A stretch of 58,563 bases of DNA from Steinernema hermaphroditum (GCA_030435675.1 JAUCMV010000015.1:1-58563), one strand, 5' to 3'. Numbered from the stretch's first letter, positions 23,301 to 36,980 are shown. A program made the numbers and translations. Notes: generated from the letters alone by a model not told the origin.

Positions 23301-26300
23301 TGCAGAGCTCTTGGTGTGAGCAAGGGCCCTGCTGTCTCGAATTGAAAGTTTTGCAGGAAACTAAGATAGTCCACAGTAAATCCAACGAGAGTAGGCGCGT
23401 TCGATCAGGCTCGTGCAGTTCTACAAGATCCAATCATAAAAATGCTATGGTACTTTGGAGCAGGAGGGTCAGATGCAGAACTCTTTGTATGAACAAGGCC
23501 CTATCTGTCTCGAATTGAAAGTTTTGCAGGAAACTAAGATAGTCCACAGTAAATCCAACGAGAGTAGGCGCGTTCGATCAGGCTCGTGCAGTTCTACACG
23601 ATCCAATCATAAAAATGCTATGGTACTTTGGAGCAGGAGGGTCAGATGCAGAACTCTTTGTATGAACAAGGCCCTATCTGTCTCGAATTGAAAGTTTTGC
23701 AGGAAACTAAGATAGTCCACAGTAAATCCAACGAGAGTAGGCGCGTTCGATCAGGCTCGTGCAGTTCTACAAGATCCAATCATAAAAATGCTATGGTACT
23801 TTGGAGCAGGAGGGTCAGATGCAGAGCTCTTGGTGTGAGCAAGGGCCCTGCTGTCTCGAATTGAAAGTTTTGCAGGAAACTAAGATAGTCCACAGTAAAT
23901 CCAACGAGAGTAGGCGCGTTCGATCAGGCTCGTGCAGTTCTACAAGATCCAGTCATAAAAATGCTATGGTACTTTGGAGCAGGAGGGTCAGATGCAGAAC
24001 TCTTTGTATGAACAAGGTCCTATCTGTCTCGAATCGAAAGTTTTGCAGGAAACTAAGATAGTCCACAGTAAATCCAACGAGAGTAGGCGCGTTCGATCAG
24101 GCTCGTGCAGTTCTACAAGATCCAATCATAAAAATGCTATGGTACTTTGGAGCAGGAGGGTCAGATGCAGAACGCTTTGTATGAACAAGGTCCTATCTGT
24201 CTCGAATCGAAAGTTTTGCAGGAAACTAAGATAGTCCACAGTAAATCCAACGAGAGTAGGCGCGTTCGATCAGGCTCGTGCAGTTCTACAAGATCCAATC
24301 ATAAAAATGCTATGGTACTTTGGAGCAGGAGGGTCAGATGCAGAACTCTTTGTATGAACAAGGCCCTATCTGTCTCGAATTGAAAGTTTTGCAGGAAACT
24401 AAGATAGTCCACAGTAAATCCAACGAGAGTAGGCGCGTTCGATCAGGCTCGTGCAGTTCTACAAGATCCAATCATAAAAATGCTATGGTACTTTGGAGCA
24501 GGAGGGTCAGATGCAGAACTCTTTGTATGAACAAGGCCCTATCTGTCTCGAATTGAAAGTTTTGCAGGAAACTAAGATAGTCCACAGTAAATCCAACGAG
24601 AGTAGGCGCGTTCGATCAGGCTCGTGCAGTTCTACAAGATCCAATCATAAAAATGCTATGGTACTTTGGAGCAGGAGGGTCAGATGCAGAGCTCTTGGTG
24701 TGAGCAAGGGCCCTGCTGTCTCGAATTGAAAGTTTTGCAGGAAACTAAGATAGTCCACAGTAAATCCAACGAGAGTAGGCGCGTTCGATCAGGCTCGTGC
24801 AGTTCTACAAGATCCAGTCATAAAAATGCTATGGTACTTTGGAGCAGGAGGGTCAGATGCAGAACTCTTTGTATGAACAAGGTCCTATCTGTCTCGAATC
24901 GAAAGTTTTGCAGGAAACTAAGATAGTCCACAGTAAATCCAACGAGAGTAGGCGCGTTCGATCAGGCTCGTGCAGTTCTACAAGATCCAGTCATAAAAAT
25001 GCTATGGTACTTTGGAGCAGGAGGGTCAGATGCAGAACTCTTTGTATGAACAAGGTCCTATCTGTCTCGAATCGAAAGTTTTGCAGGAAACTAAGATAGT
25101 CCACAGTAAATCCAACGAGAGTAGGCGCGTTCGATCAGGCTCGTGCAGTTCTACAAGATCCAATCATAAAAATGCTATGGTACTTTGGAGCAGGAGGGTC
25201 AGATGCAGAACTCTTTGTATGAACAAGGCCCTATCTGTCTCGAATTGAAAGTTTTGCAGGAAACTAAGATAGTCCACAGTAAATCCAACGAGAGTAGGCG
25301 CGTTCGATCAGGCTCGTGCAGTTCTACAAGATCCAATCATAAAAATGCTATGGTACTTTGGAGCAGGAGGGTCAGATGCAGAGCTCTTGGTGTGAGCAAG
25401 GGCCCTGCTGTCTCGAATTGAAAGTTTTGCAGGAAACTAAGATAGTCCACAGTAAATCCAACGAGAGTAGGCGCGTTCGATCAGGCTCGTGCAGTTCTAC
25501 AAGATCCAATCATAAAAATGCTATGGTACTTTGGAGCAGGAGGGTCAGATGCAGAACTCTTTGTATGAACAAGGCCCTATCTGTCTCGAATTGAAAGTTT
25601 TGCAGGAAACTAAGATAGTCCACAGTAAATCCAACGAGAGTAGGCGCGTTCGATCAGGCTCGTGCAGTTCTACAAGATCCAATCATAAAAATGCTATGGT
25701 ACTTTGGAGCAGGAGGGTCAGATGCAGAACTCTTTGTATGAACAAGGGCCCTATCTGTCTCGAATTGAAAGTTTTGCAGGAAACTAAGATAGTCCACAGT
25801 AAATCCAACGAGAGTAGGCGCGTTCGATCAGGCTCGTGCAGTTCTACAAGATCCAGTCATAAAAATGCTATGGTACTTTGGAGCAGGAGGGTCAGATGCA
25901 GAACTCTTTGTATGAACAAGGTCCTATCTGTCTCGAATCGAAAGTTTTGCAGGAAACTAAGATAGTCCACAGTAAATCCAACGAGAGTAGGCGCGTTCGA
26001 TCAGGCTCGTGCAGTTCTACAAGATCCAATCATAAAAATGCTATGGTACTTTGGAGCAGGAGGGTCAGATGCAGAACGCTTTGTATGAACAAGGTCCTAT
26101 CTGTCTCGAATCGAAAGTTTTGCAGGAAACTAAGATAGTCCACAGTAAATCCAACGAGAGTAGGCGCGTTCGATCAGGCTCGTGCAGTTCTACAAGATCC
26201 AATCATAAAAATGCTATGGTACTTTGGAGCAGGAGGGTCAGATGCAGAACTCTTTGTATGAACAAGGCCCTATCTGTCTCGAATTGAAAGTTTTGCAGGA

Positions 26301-27954
26301 AACTAAGATAGTCCACAGTAAATCCAACGAGAGTAGGCGCGTTCGATCAGGCTCGTGCAGTTCTACAAGATCCAATCATAAAAATGCTATGGTACTTTGG
26401 AGCAGGAGGGTCAGATGCAGAACTCTTTGTATGAACAAGGCCCTATCTGTCTCGAATTGAAAGTTTTGCAGGAAACTAAGATAGTCCACAGTAAATCCAA
26501 CGAGAGTAGGCGCGTTCGATCAGGCTCGTGCAGTTCTACAAGATCCAATCATAAAAATGCTATGGTACTTTGGAGCAGGAGGGTCAGATGCAGAGCTCTT
26601 GGTGTGAGCAAGGGCCCTGCTGTCTCGAATTGAAAGTTTTGCAGGAAACTAAGATAGTCCACAGTAAATCCAACGAGAGTAGGCGCGTTCGATCAGGCTC
26701 GTGCAGTTCTACAAGATCCAGTCATAAAAATGCTATGGTACTTTGGAGCAGGAGGGTCAGATGCAGAACTCTTTGTATGAACAAGGTCCTATCTGTCTCG
26801 AATCGAAAGTTTTGCAGGAAACTAAGATAGTCCACAGTAAATCCAACGAGAGTAGGCGCGTTCGATCAGGCTCGTGCAGTTCTACAAGATCCAGTCATAA
26901 AAATGCTATGGTACTTTGGAGCAGGAGGGTCAGATGCAGAACTCTTTGTATGAACAAGGTCCTATCTGTCTCGAATCGAAAGTTTTGCAGGAAACTAAGA
27001 TAGTCCACAGTAAATCCAACGAGAGTAGGCGCGTTCGATCAGGCTCGTGCAGTTCTACAAGATCCAATCATAAAAATGCTATGGTACTTTGGAGCAGGAG
27101 GGTCAGATGCAGAACTCTTTGTATGAACAAGGCCCTATCTGTCTCGAATTGAAAGTTTTGCAGGAAACTAAGATAGTCCACAGTAAATCCAACGAGAGTA
27201 GGCGCGTTCGATCAGGCTCGTGCAGTTCTACAAGATCCAATCATAAAAATGCTATGGTACTTTGGAGCAGGAGGGTCAGATGCAGAGCTCTTGGTGTGAG
27301 CAAGGGCCCTGCTGTCTCGAATTGAAAGTTTTGCAGGAAACTAAGATAGTCCACAGTAAATCCAACGAGAGTAGGCGCGTTCGATCAGGCTCGTGCAGTT
27401 CTACAAGATCCAATCATAAAAATGCTATGGTACTTTGGAGCAGGAGGGTCAGATGCAGAACTCTTTGTATGAACAAGGCCCTATCTGTCTCGAATTGAAA
27501 GTTTTGCAGGAAACTAAGATAGTCCACAGTAAATCCAACGAGAGTAGGCGCGTTCGATCAGGCTCGTGCAGTTCTACAAGATCCAATCATAAAAATGCTA
27601 TGGTACTTTGGAGCAGGAGCGGTCAGATGCATAACTCTTTGTATGAGCAAGGGCCCTGCTGTCTCGAATTGAAAGTTTTGCAGGAAACTAAGATAGTCCA
27701 CAGTAAATCCAACGAGAGTAGGCGCGTTCGATCAGGCTCGTGCAGTTCTACAAGATCCAGTCATAAAAATGCTATGGTACTTTGGAGCAGGAGGGTCAGA
27801 TGCAGAACTCTTTGTATGAACAAGGTCCTATCTGTCTCGAATCGAAAGTTTTGCAGGAAACTAAGATAGTCCACAGTAAATCCAACGAGAGTAGGCGCGT
27901 TCGATCAGGCTCGTGCAGTTCTACAAGATCCAATCATAAAAATGCTATGGTACT
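20341..27954 (+). repeat. 11-mer higher-order repeat, 1903/1904 bp, four periods
   Basis: The A marker (agaacgctttg) recurs at 20341, 22244, 24147, 26051 and 27955, which is 1903, 1903, 1904 and 1904 bp apart (11 monomers). Internal orders match closely between the third and fourth periods and partly between the first two. The second period has an extra A monomer at 22936 and an inner 4-mer (692 bp, 22071 to 22763). The extra base in the last two periods comes from one chimeric unit each: aacaagggccctatctg near 25742 and the ggagcaggagcggtc hinge near 27614. Every middle cassette here is K. Confidence 0.88.
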
Positions 27955-28647
27955 TTGGAGCAGGAGGGTCAGATGCAGAACGCTTTGTATGAACAAGGTC
28001 CTATCTGTCTCGAATCGAAAGTTTTGCAGGAAACTAAGATAGTCCACAGTAAATCCAACGAGAGTAGGCGCGTTCGATCAGGCTCGTGCAGTTCTACAAG
28101 ATCCAATCATAAAAATGCTATGGTACTTTGGAGCAGGAGGGTCAGATGCAGAGCTCTTTGTGTGAGCAAGGGCCCTAGCTGTCTCGAATTGAAAGTTTTG
28201 CAGGAAACTAAGATAGTCCACAGTAAATCCAACGAGAGTAGGCGCGTTCGATCAGGCTCGTGCAGTTCTACAAGATCCAATCATAAAAATGCTATGGTAC
28301 TTTGGAGCAGGAGGGTCAGATGCAGAACTCTTTGTATGAACAAGGCCCTATCTGTCTCGAATTGAAAGTTTTGCAGGAAACTAAGATAGTCCACAGTAAA
28401 TCCAACGAGAGTAGGCGCGTTCGATCAGGCTCGTGCAGTTCTACAAGATCCAATCATAAAAATGCTATGGTACTTTGGAGCAGGAGGGTCAGATGCAGAG
28501 CTCTTGGTGTGAGCAAGGGCCCTGCTGTCTCGAATTGAAAGTTTTGCAGGAAACTAAGATAGTCCACAGTAAATCCAACGAGAGTAGGCGCGTTCGATCA
28601 GGCTCGTGCAGTTCTACAAGATCCAATCATAAAAATGCTATGGTACT
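27955..28647 (+). repeat. Junction monomers with a chimeric unit
   Basis: After the last A of the 11-mer comes a chimeric front at 28151-28180 (agagctctttgtgtgagc, then gggccctagctg). It contains marker bases of both S and N and is one base longer than normal. Ordinary N and S units follow. Confidence 0.8.
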
Positions 28648-31600
28648 TTGGAGCAGGAGGGTCAGATGCAGAACTCTTTGTATGAACAAGGCCCTATCTG
28701 TCTCGAATTGAAAGTTTTGCAGGAAACTAAGATAGTCCACAGTAAATCCAACGAGAGTAGGCGCGTTCGATCAGGCTCGTGCAGTTCTACACGATCCAAT
28801 CATAAAAATTGGAGCGGAGCGGTCAGATGCATAACTCTTTGTATGAGCAAGGGCCCTGCTGTCTCGAATTGAAAGTTTTGCAGGAAACTAAGATAGTCCA
28901 CAGTAAATCCAACGAGAGTAGGCGCGTTCGATCAGGCTCGTGCAGTTCTACAAGATCCAGTCATAAAAATGCTATGGTACTTTGGAGCAGGAGGGTCAGA
29001 TGCAGAACTCTTTGTATGAACAAGGTCCTATCTGTCTCGAATCGAAAGTTTTGCAGGAAACTAAGATAGTCCACAGTAAATCCAACGAGAGTAGGCGCGT
29101 TCGATCAGGCTCGTGCAGTTCTACAAGATCCAATCATAAAAATGCTATGGTACTTTGGAGCAGGAGGGTCAGATGCAGAACGCTTTGTATGAACAAGGTC
29201 CTATCTGTCTCGAATCGAAAGTTTTGCAGGAAACTAAGATAGTCCACAGTAAATCCAACGAGAGTAGGCGCGTTCGATCAGGCTCGTGCAGTTCTACAAG
29301 ATCCAATCATAAAAATGCTATGGTACTTTGGAGCAGGAGGGTCAGATGCAGAACTCTTTGTATGAACAAGGCCCTATCTGTCTCGAATCGAAAGTTTTGC
29401 AGGAAACTAAGATAGTCCACAGTAATCCCAACGGGAATAGGCGCGTTCGATCAGGCTCGTGCAGTTCTACAAGATCCAATCATAAAAATGCTATGGTACT
29501 TTGGAGCAGGAGGGTCAGATGCAGAGCTCTTGGTGTGAGCAAGGGCCCTGCTGTCTCGAATTGAAAGTTTTGCAGGAAACTAAGATAGTCCACAGTAAAT
29601 CCAACGAGAGTAGGCGCGTTCGATCAGGCTCGTGCAGTTCTACAAGATCCAGTCATAAAAATGCTATGGTACTTTGGAGCAGGAGGGTCAGATGCAGAAC
29701 TCTTTGTATGAACAAGGCCCTATCTGTCTCGAATTGAAAGTTTTGCAGGAAACTAAGATAGTCCACAGTAAATCCAACGAGAGTAGGCGCGTTCGATCAG
29801 GCTCGTGCAGTTCTACACGATCCAATCATAAAAATTGGAGCGGAGCGGTCAGATGCATAACTCTTTGTATGAGCAAGGGCCCTGCTGTCTCGAATTGAAA
29901 GTTTTGCAGGAAACTAAGATAGTCCACAGTAAATCCAACGAGAGTAGGCGCGTTCGATCAGGCTCGTGCAGTTCTACAAGATCCAGTCATAAAAATGCTA
30001 TGGTACTTTGGAGCAGGAGGGTCAGATGCAGAACTCTTTGTATGAACAAGGTCCGATCTGTCTCGAATCGAAAGTTTTGCAGGAAACTAAGATAGTCCAC
30101 AGTAAATCCAACGAGAGTAGGCGCGTTCGATCAGGCTCGTGCAGTTCTACAAGATCCAGTCATAAAAATGCTATGGTACTTTGGAGCAGGAGGGTCAGAT
30201 GCAGAACTCTTTGTATGAACAAGGCCCTATCTGTCTCGAATTGAAAGTTTTGCAGGAAACTAAGATAGTCCACAGTAAATCCAACGAGAGTAGGCGCGTT
30301 CGATCAGGCTCGTGCAGTTCTACAAGATCCAATCATAAAAATGCTATGGTACTTTGGAGCAGGAGGGTCAGATGCAGAGCTCTTGGTGTGAGCAAGGGCC
30401 CTGCTGTCTCGAATTGAAAGTTTTGCAGGAAACTAAGATAGTCCACAGTAAATCCAACGAGAGTAGGCGCGTTCGATCAGGCTCGTGCAGTTCTACAAGA
30501 TCCAATCATAAAAATGCTATGGTACTTTGGAGCAGGAGGGTCAGATGCAGAACTCTTTGTATGAACAAGGCCCTATCTGTCTCGAATTGAAAGTTTTGCA
30601 GGAAACTAAGATAGTCCACAGTAAATCCAACGAGAGTAGGCGCGTTCGATCAGGCTCGTGCAGTTCTACACGATCCAATCATAAAAATTGGAGCGGAGCG
30701 GTCAGATGCATAACTCTTTGTATGAGCAAGGGCCCTGCTGTCTCGAATTGAAAGTTTTGCAGGAAACTAAGATAGTCCACAGTAAATCCAACGAGAGTAG
30801 GCGCGTTCGATCAGGCTCGTGCAGTTCTACAAGATCCAGTCATAAAAATGCTATGGTACTTTGGAGCAGGAGGGTCAGATGCAGAACTCTTTGTATGAAC
30901 AAGGCCCTATCTGTCTCGAATTGAAAGTTTTGCAGGAAACTAAGATAGTCCACAGTAAATCCAACGAGAGTAGGCGCGTTCGATCAGGCTCGTGCAGTTC
31001 TACAAGATCCAATCATAAAAATGCTATGGTACTTTGGAGCAGGAGGGTCAGATGCAGAGCTCTTGGTGTGAGCAAGGGCCCTGCTGTCTCGAATTGAAAG
31101 TTTTGCAGGAAAATAAGATAGTCCACAGTAAATCCAACGAGAGTAGGCGCGTTCGATCAGGCTCGTGCAGTTCTACAAGATCCAATCATAAAAATGCTAT
31201 GGTACTTTGGAGCAGGAGGGTCAGATGCAGAACTCTTTGTATGAACAAGGCCCTATCTGTCTCGAATTGAAAGTTTTGCAGGAAACTAAGATAGTCCACA
31301 GTAAATCCAACGAGAGTAGGCGCGTTCGATCAGGCTCGTGCAGTTCTACACGATCCAATCATAAAAATTGGAGCGGAGCGGTCAGATGCATAACTCTTTG
31401 TATGAGCAAGGGCCCTGCTGTCTCGAATTGAAAGTTTTGCAGGAAACTAAGATAGTCCACAGTAAATCCAACGAGAGTAGGCGCGTTCGATCAGGCTCGT
31501 GCAGTTCTACAAGATCCAGTCATAAAAATGCTATGGTACTTTGGAGCAGGAGGGTCAGATGCAGAACTCTTTGTATGAACAAGGTCCTATCTGTCTCGAA

Positions 31601-32220
31601 TCGAAAGTTTTGCAGGAAACTAAGATAGTCCACAGTAAATCCAACGAGAGTAGGCGCGTTCGATCAGGCTCGTGCAGTTCTACAAGATCCAGTCATAAAA
31701 ATGCTATGGTACTTTGGAGCAGGAGGGTCAGATGCAGAACTCTTTGTATGAACAAGGCCCTATCTGTCTCGAATTGAAAGTTTTGCAGGAAACTAAGATA
31801 GTCCACAGTAAATCCAACGAGAGTAGGCGCGTTCGATCAGGCTCGTGCAGTTCTACACGATCCAATCATAAAAATTGGAGCGGAGCGGTCAGATGCATAA
31901 CTCTTTGTATGAGCAAGGGCCCTGCTGTCTCGAATTGAAAGTTTTGCAGGAAACTAAGATAGTCCACAGTAAATCCAACGAGAGTAGGCGCGTTCGATCA
32001 GGCTCGTGCAGTTCTACAAGATCCAGTCATAAAAATGCTATGGTACTTTGGAGCAGGAGGGTCAGATGCAGAACTCTTTGTATGAACAAGGCCCTATCTG
32101 TCTCGAATTGAAAGTTTTGCAGGAAACTAAGATAGTCCACAGTAAATCCAACGAGAGTAGGCGCGTTCGATCAGGCTCGTGCAGTTCTACAAGATCCAAT
32201 CATAAAAATGCTATGGTACT
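28648..32220 (+). repeat. Mixed 6-mer (1026 bp) and 4-mer (680 bp) higher-order repeats
   Basis: Units N short alpha, H, N-IS, A, N-IS-P, S run 28648-29673. The next alpha start is at 29674, a 1026-bp offset (5 x 173 + 161). Then N, S, N short alpha, H is repeated at 30181-30860 and 30861-31540 (680 bp each). The P cassette at 29328 is the first since 15507. The stretch 29835-30860 resembles 18460-19487, including the rare ggtccgatctg. A private C-to-A change is at 31113. Confidence 0.85.
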
Positions 32221-34272
32221 TTGGAGCAGGAGGGTCAGATGCAGAGCTCTTGGTGTGAGCAAGGGCCCTGCTGTCTCGAATTGAAAGTTTTGCAGGAAAC
32301 TAAGATAGTCCACAGTAATCCCAACGGGAATAGGCGCGTTCGATCAGGCTCGTGCAGTTCTACAAGATCCAGTCATAAAAATGCTATGGTACTTTGGAGC
32401 AGGAGGGTCAGATGCAGAACTCTTTGTATGAACAAGGTCCTATCTGTCTCGAATCGAAAGTTTTGCAGGAAACTAAGATAGTCCACAGTAAATCCAACGA
32501 GAGTAGGCGCGTTCGATCAGGCTCGTGCAGTTCTACAAGATCCAATCATAAAAATGCTATGGTACTTTGGAGCAGGAGGGTCAGATGCAGAACTCTTTGT
32601 ATGAACAAGGTCCTATCTGTCTCGAATCGAAAGTTTTGCAGGAAACTAAGATAGTCCACAGTAAATCCAACGAGAGTAGGCGCGTTCGATCAGGCTCGTG
32701 CAGTTCTACAAGATCCAATCATAAAAATGCTATGGTACTTTGGAGCAGGAGGGTCAGATGCAGAGCTCTTGGTGTGAGCAAGGGCCCTGCTGTCTCGAAT
32801 TGAAAGTTTTGCAGGAAACTAAGATAGTCCACAGTAATCCCAACGGGAATAGGCGCGTTCGATCAGGCTCGTGCAGTTCTACAAGATCCAATCATAAAAA
32901 TTGGAGCGGAGGGGTCAGATGCATAACTCTTTGTATGAGCAAGGGCCCTGCTGTCTCGAATTGAAAGTTTTGCAGGAAACTAAGATAGTCCACAGTAAAT
33001 CCAACGAGAGTAGGCGCGTTCGATCAGGCTCGTGCAGTTCTACAAGATCCAGTCATAAAAATGCTATGGTACTTTGGAGCAGGAGGGTCAGATGCAGAAC
33101 TCTTTGTATGAACAAGGTCCGATCTGTCTCGAATCGAAAGTTTTGCAGGAAACTAAGATAGTCCACAGTAAATCCAACGAGAGTAGGCGCGTTCGATCAG
33201 GCTCGTGCAGTTCTACAAGATCCAGTCATAAAAATGCTATGGTACTTTGGAGCAGGAGGGTCAGATGCAGAACTCTTTGTATGAACAAGGCCCTATCTGT
33301 CTCGAATTGAAAGTTTTGCAGGAAACTAAGATAGTCCACAGTAAATCCAACGAGAGTAGGCGCGTTCGATCAGGCTCGTGCAGTTCTACACGATCCAGTC
33401 ATAAAAATGCTATGGTACTTTGGAGCAGGAGGGTCAGATGCAGAGCTCTTGGTGTGAGCAAGGGCCCTGCTGTCTCGAATTGAAAGTTTTGCAGGAAACT
33501 AAGATAGTCCACAGTAAATCCAACGAGAGTAGGCGCGTTCGATCAGGCTCGTGCAGTTCTACAAGATCCAGTCATAAAAATGCTATGGTACTTTGGAGCA
33601 GGAGGGTCAGATGCAGAACTCTTTGTATGAACAAGGCCCTATCTGTCTCGAATTGAAAGTTTTGCAGGAAACTAAGATAGTCCACAGTAAATCCAACGAG
33701 AGTAGGCGCGTTCGATCAGGCTCGTGCAGTTCTACACGATCCAATCATAAAAATTGGAGCGGAGCGGTCAGATGCATAACTCTTTGTATGAGCAAGGGCC
33801 CTGCTGTCTCGAATTGAAAGTTTTGCAGGAAACTAAGATAGTCCACAGTAAATCCAACGAGAGTAGGCGCGTTCGATCAGGCTCGTGCAGTTCTACAAGA
33901 TCCAGTCATAAAAATGCTATGGTACTTTGGAGCAGGAGGGTCAGATGCAGAACTCTTTGTATGAACAAGGCCCTATCTGTCTCGAATTGAAAGTTTTGCA
34001 GGAAACTAAGATAGTCCACAGTAAATCCAACGAGAGTAGGCGCGTTCGATCAGGCTCGTGCAGTTCTACAAGATCCAATCATAAAAATGCTATGGTACTT
34101 TGGAGCAGGAGGGTCAGATGCAGAGCTCTTGGTGTGAGCAAGGGCCCTGCTGTCTCGAATTGAAAGTTTTGCAGGAAACTAAGATAGTCCACAGTAAATC
34201 CAACGAGAGTAGGCGCGTTCGATCAGGCTCGTGCAGTTCTACAAGATCCAATCATAAAAATGCTATGGTACT

Positions 34273-34940
34273 TTGGAGCAGGAGGGTCAGATGCAGAGCT
34301 CTTGGTGTGAGCAAGGGCCCTGCTGTCTCGAATTGAAAGTTTTGCAGGAAACTAAGATAGTCCACAGTAATCCCAACGGGAATAGGCGCGTTCGATCAGT
34401 CTCGTGCAGTTCTACAAGATCCAATCATAAAAATTGGAGCGGAGGGGTCAGATGCATAACTCTTTGTATGAGCAAGGGCCCTGCTGTCTCGAATTGAAAG
34501 TTTTGCAGGAAACTAAGATAGTCCACAGTAAATCCAACGAGAGTAGGCGCGTTCGATCAGGCTCGTGCAGTTCTACAAGATCCAATCATAAAAATGCTAT
34601 GGTACTTTGGAGCAGGAGGGTCAGATGCAGAGCTCTTGGTGTGAGCAAGGGCCCTGCTGTCTCGAATTGAAAGTTTTGCAGGAAACTAAGATAGTCCACA
34701 GTAAATCCAACGAGAGTAGGCGCGTTCGATCAGGCTCGTGCAGTTCTACAAGATCCAATCATAAAAATGCTATGGTACTTTGGAGCAGGAGGGTCAGATG
34801 CAGAGCTCTTGGTGTGAGCAAGGGCCCTGCTGTCTCGAATTGAAAGTTTTGCAGGAAACTAAGATAGTCCACAGTAATCCCAACGGGAATAGGCGCGTTC
34901 GATCAGTCTCGTGCAGTTCTACAAGATCCAATCATAAAAA
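34273..34940 (+). repeat. 3-mer higher-order repeat, 507-bp offset
   Basis: Units S-P short beta, H, S begin at 34273 and again at 34780, an offset of 507 bp (2 x 173 + 161). Both copies share a G-to-T change in the otherwise invariant core (gatcagtctcg, at 34400 and 34907). I saw this nowhere else in the window, which supports a recent direct duplication. Confidence 0.88.
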
Positions 34941-36819
34941 TTGGAGCGGAGGGGTCAGATGCATAACTCTTTGTATGAGCAAGGGCCCTGCTGTCTCGAA
35001 TTGAAAGTTTTGCAGGAAACTAAGATAGTCCACAGTAAATCCAACGAGAGTAGGCGCGTTCGATCAGGCTCGTGCAGTTCTACAAGATCCAGTCATAAAA
35101 ATGCTATGGTACTTTGGAGCAGGAGGGTCAGATGCAGAACTCTTTGTATGAACAAGGTCCGATCTGTCTCGAATCGAAAGTTTTGCAGGAAACTAAGATA
35201 GTCCACAGTAAATCCAACGAGAGTAGGCGCGTTCGATCAGGCTCGTGCAGTTCTACAAGATCCAGTCATAAAAATGCTATGGTACTTTGGAGCAGGAGGG
35301 TCAGATGCAGAACTCTTTGTATGAACAAGGCCCTATCTGTCTCGAATTGAAAGTTTTGCAGGAAACTAAGATAGTCCACAGTAAATCCAACGAGAGTAGG
35401 CGCGTTCGATCAGGCTCGTGCAGTTCTACACGATCCAATCATAAAAATTGGAGCGGAGCGGTCAGATGCATAACTCTTTGTATGAGCAAGGGCCCTGCTG
35501 TCTCGAATTGAAAGTTTTGCAGGAAACTAAGATAGTCCACAGTAAATCCAACGAGAGTAGGCGCGTTCGATCAGGCTCGTGCAGTTCTACAAGATCCAGT
35601 CATAAAAATGCTATGGTACTTTGGAGCAGGAGGGTCAGATGCAGAGCTCTTGGTGTGAGCAAGGGCCCTGCTGTCTCGAATTGAAAGTTTTGCAGGAAAC
35701 TAAGATAGTCCACAGTAAATCCAACGAGAGTAGGCGCGTTCGATCAGGCTCGTGCAGTTCTACAAGATCCAATCATAAAAATGCTATGGTACTTTGGAGC
35801 AGGAGGGTCAGATGCAGAACTCTTTGTATGAACAAGGCCCTATCTGTCTCGAATTGAAAGTTTTGCAGGAAACTAAGATAGTCCACAGTAAATCCAACGA
35901 GAGTAGGCGCGTTCGATCAGGCTCGTGCAGTTCTACAAGATCCAATCATAAAAATGCTATGGTACTTTGGAGCAGGAGGGTCAGATGCAGAACTCTTTGT
36001 ATGAACAAGGCCCTATCTGTCTCGAATTGAAAGTTTTGCAGGAAACTAAGATAGTCCACAGTAAATCCAACGAGAGTAGGCGCGTTCGATCAGGCTCGTG
36101 CAGTTCTACACGATCCAATCATAAAAATTGGAGCGGAGCGGTCAGATGCATAACTCTTTGTATGAGCAAGGGCCCTGCTGTCTCGAATTGAAAGTTTTGC
36201 AGGAAACTAAGATAGTCCACAGTAAATCCAACGAGAGTAGGCGCGTTCGATCAGGCTCGTGCAGTTCTACAAGATCCAGTCATAAAAATGCTATGGTACT
36301 TTGGAGCAGGAGGGTCAGATGCAGAACTCTTTGTATGAACAAGGTCCTATCTGTCTCGAATCGAAAGTTTTGCAGGAAACTAAGATAGTCCACAGTAAAT
36401 CCAACGAGAGTAGGCGCGTTCGATCAGGCTCGTGCAGTTCTACAAGATCCAATCATAAAAATGCTATGGTACTTTGGAGCAGGAGGGTCAGATGCAGAGC
36501 TCTTGGTGTGAGCAAGGGCCCTGCTGTCTCGAATTGAAAGTTTTGCAGGAAACTAAGATAGTCCACAGTAAATCCAACGAGAGTAGGCGCGTTCGATCAG
36601 GCTCGTGCAGTTCTACAAGATCCAATCATAAAAATGCTATGGTACTTTGGAGCAGGAGGGTCAGATGCAGAACTCTTTGTATGAACAAGGTCCTATCTGT
36701 CTCGAATCGAAAGTTTTGCAGGAAACTAAGATAGTCCACAGTAATCCCAACGGGAATAGGCGCGTTCGATCAGGCTCGTGCAGTTCTACAAGATCCAATC
36801 ATAAAAATGCTATGGTACT

Positions 36820-36980
36820 TTGGAGCAGGAGGGTCAGATGCAGAGCTCTTGGTGTGAGCAAGGGCCCTGCTGTCTCGAATTGAAAGTTTTGCAGGAAACT
36901 AAGATAGTCCACAGTAATCCCAACGGGAATAGGCGCGTTCGATCAGGCTCGTGCAGTTCTACAAGATCCAATCATAAAAA
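36820..36980 (+). repeat. Exemplar 161-bp monomer with 12-bp hinge deletion, beta lineage
   Basis: This is the second short class. The tail is aagatccaat, the hinge becomes ttggagcggaggggtcag, and the preceding middle cassette is usually P. The next unit is H or, after 42.6 kb, T. About 15 exact copies were seen, with next-unit starts at 2257, 2764, 32901, 34434, 34941, 36981, 37315, 37649, 39021, 42621, 43981, 47199, 48729, 56793 and 57992. The same ggagcggaggggtc hinge also occurs with the 12 bp present (4138, 5003, 38687, 41607, 49421, 51124), so the deletion and the G-run change are separable. Confidence 0.88.
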
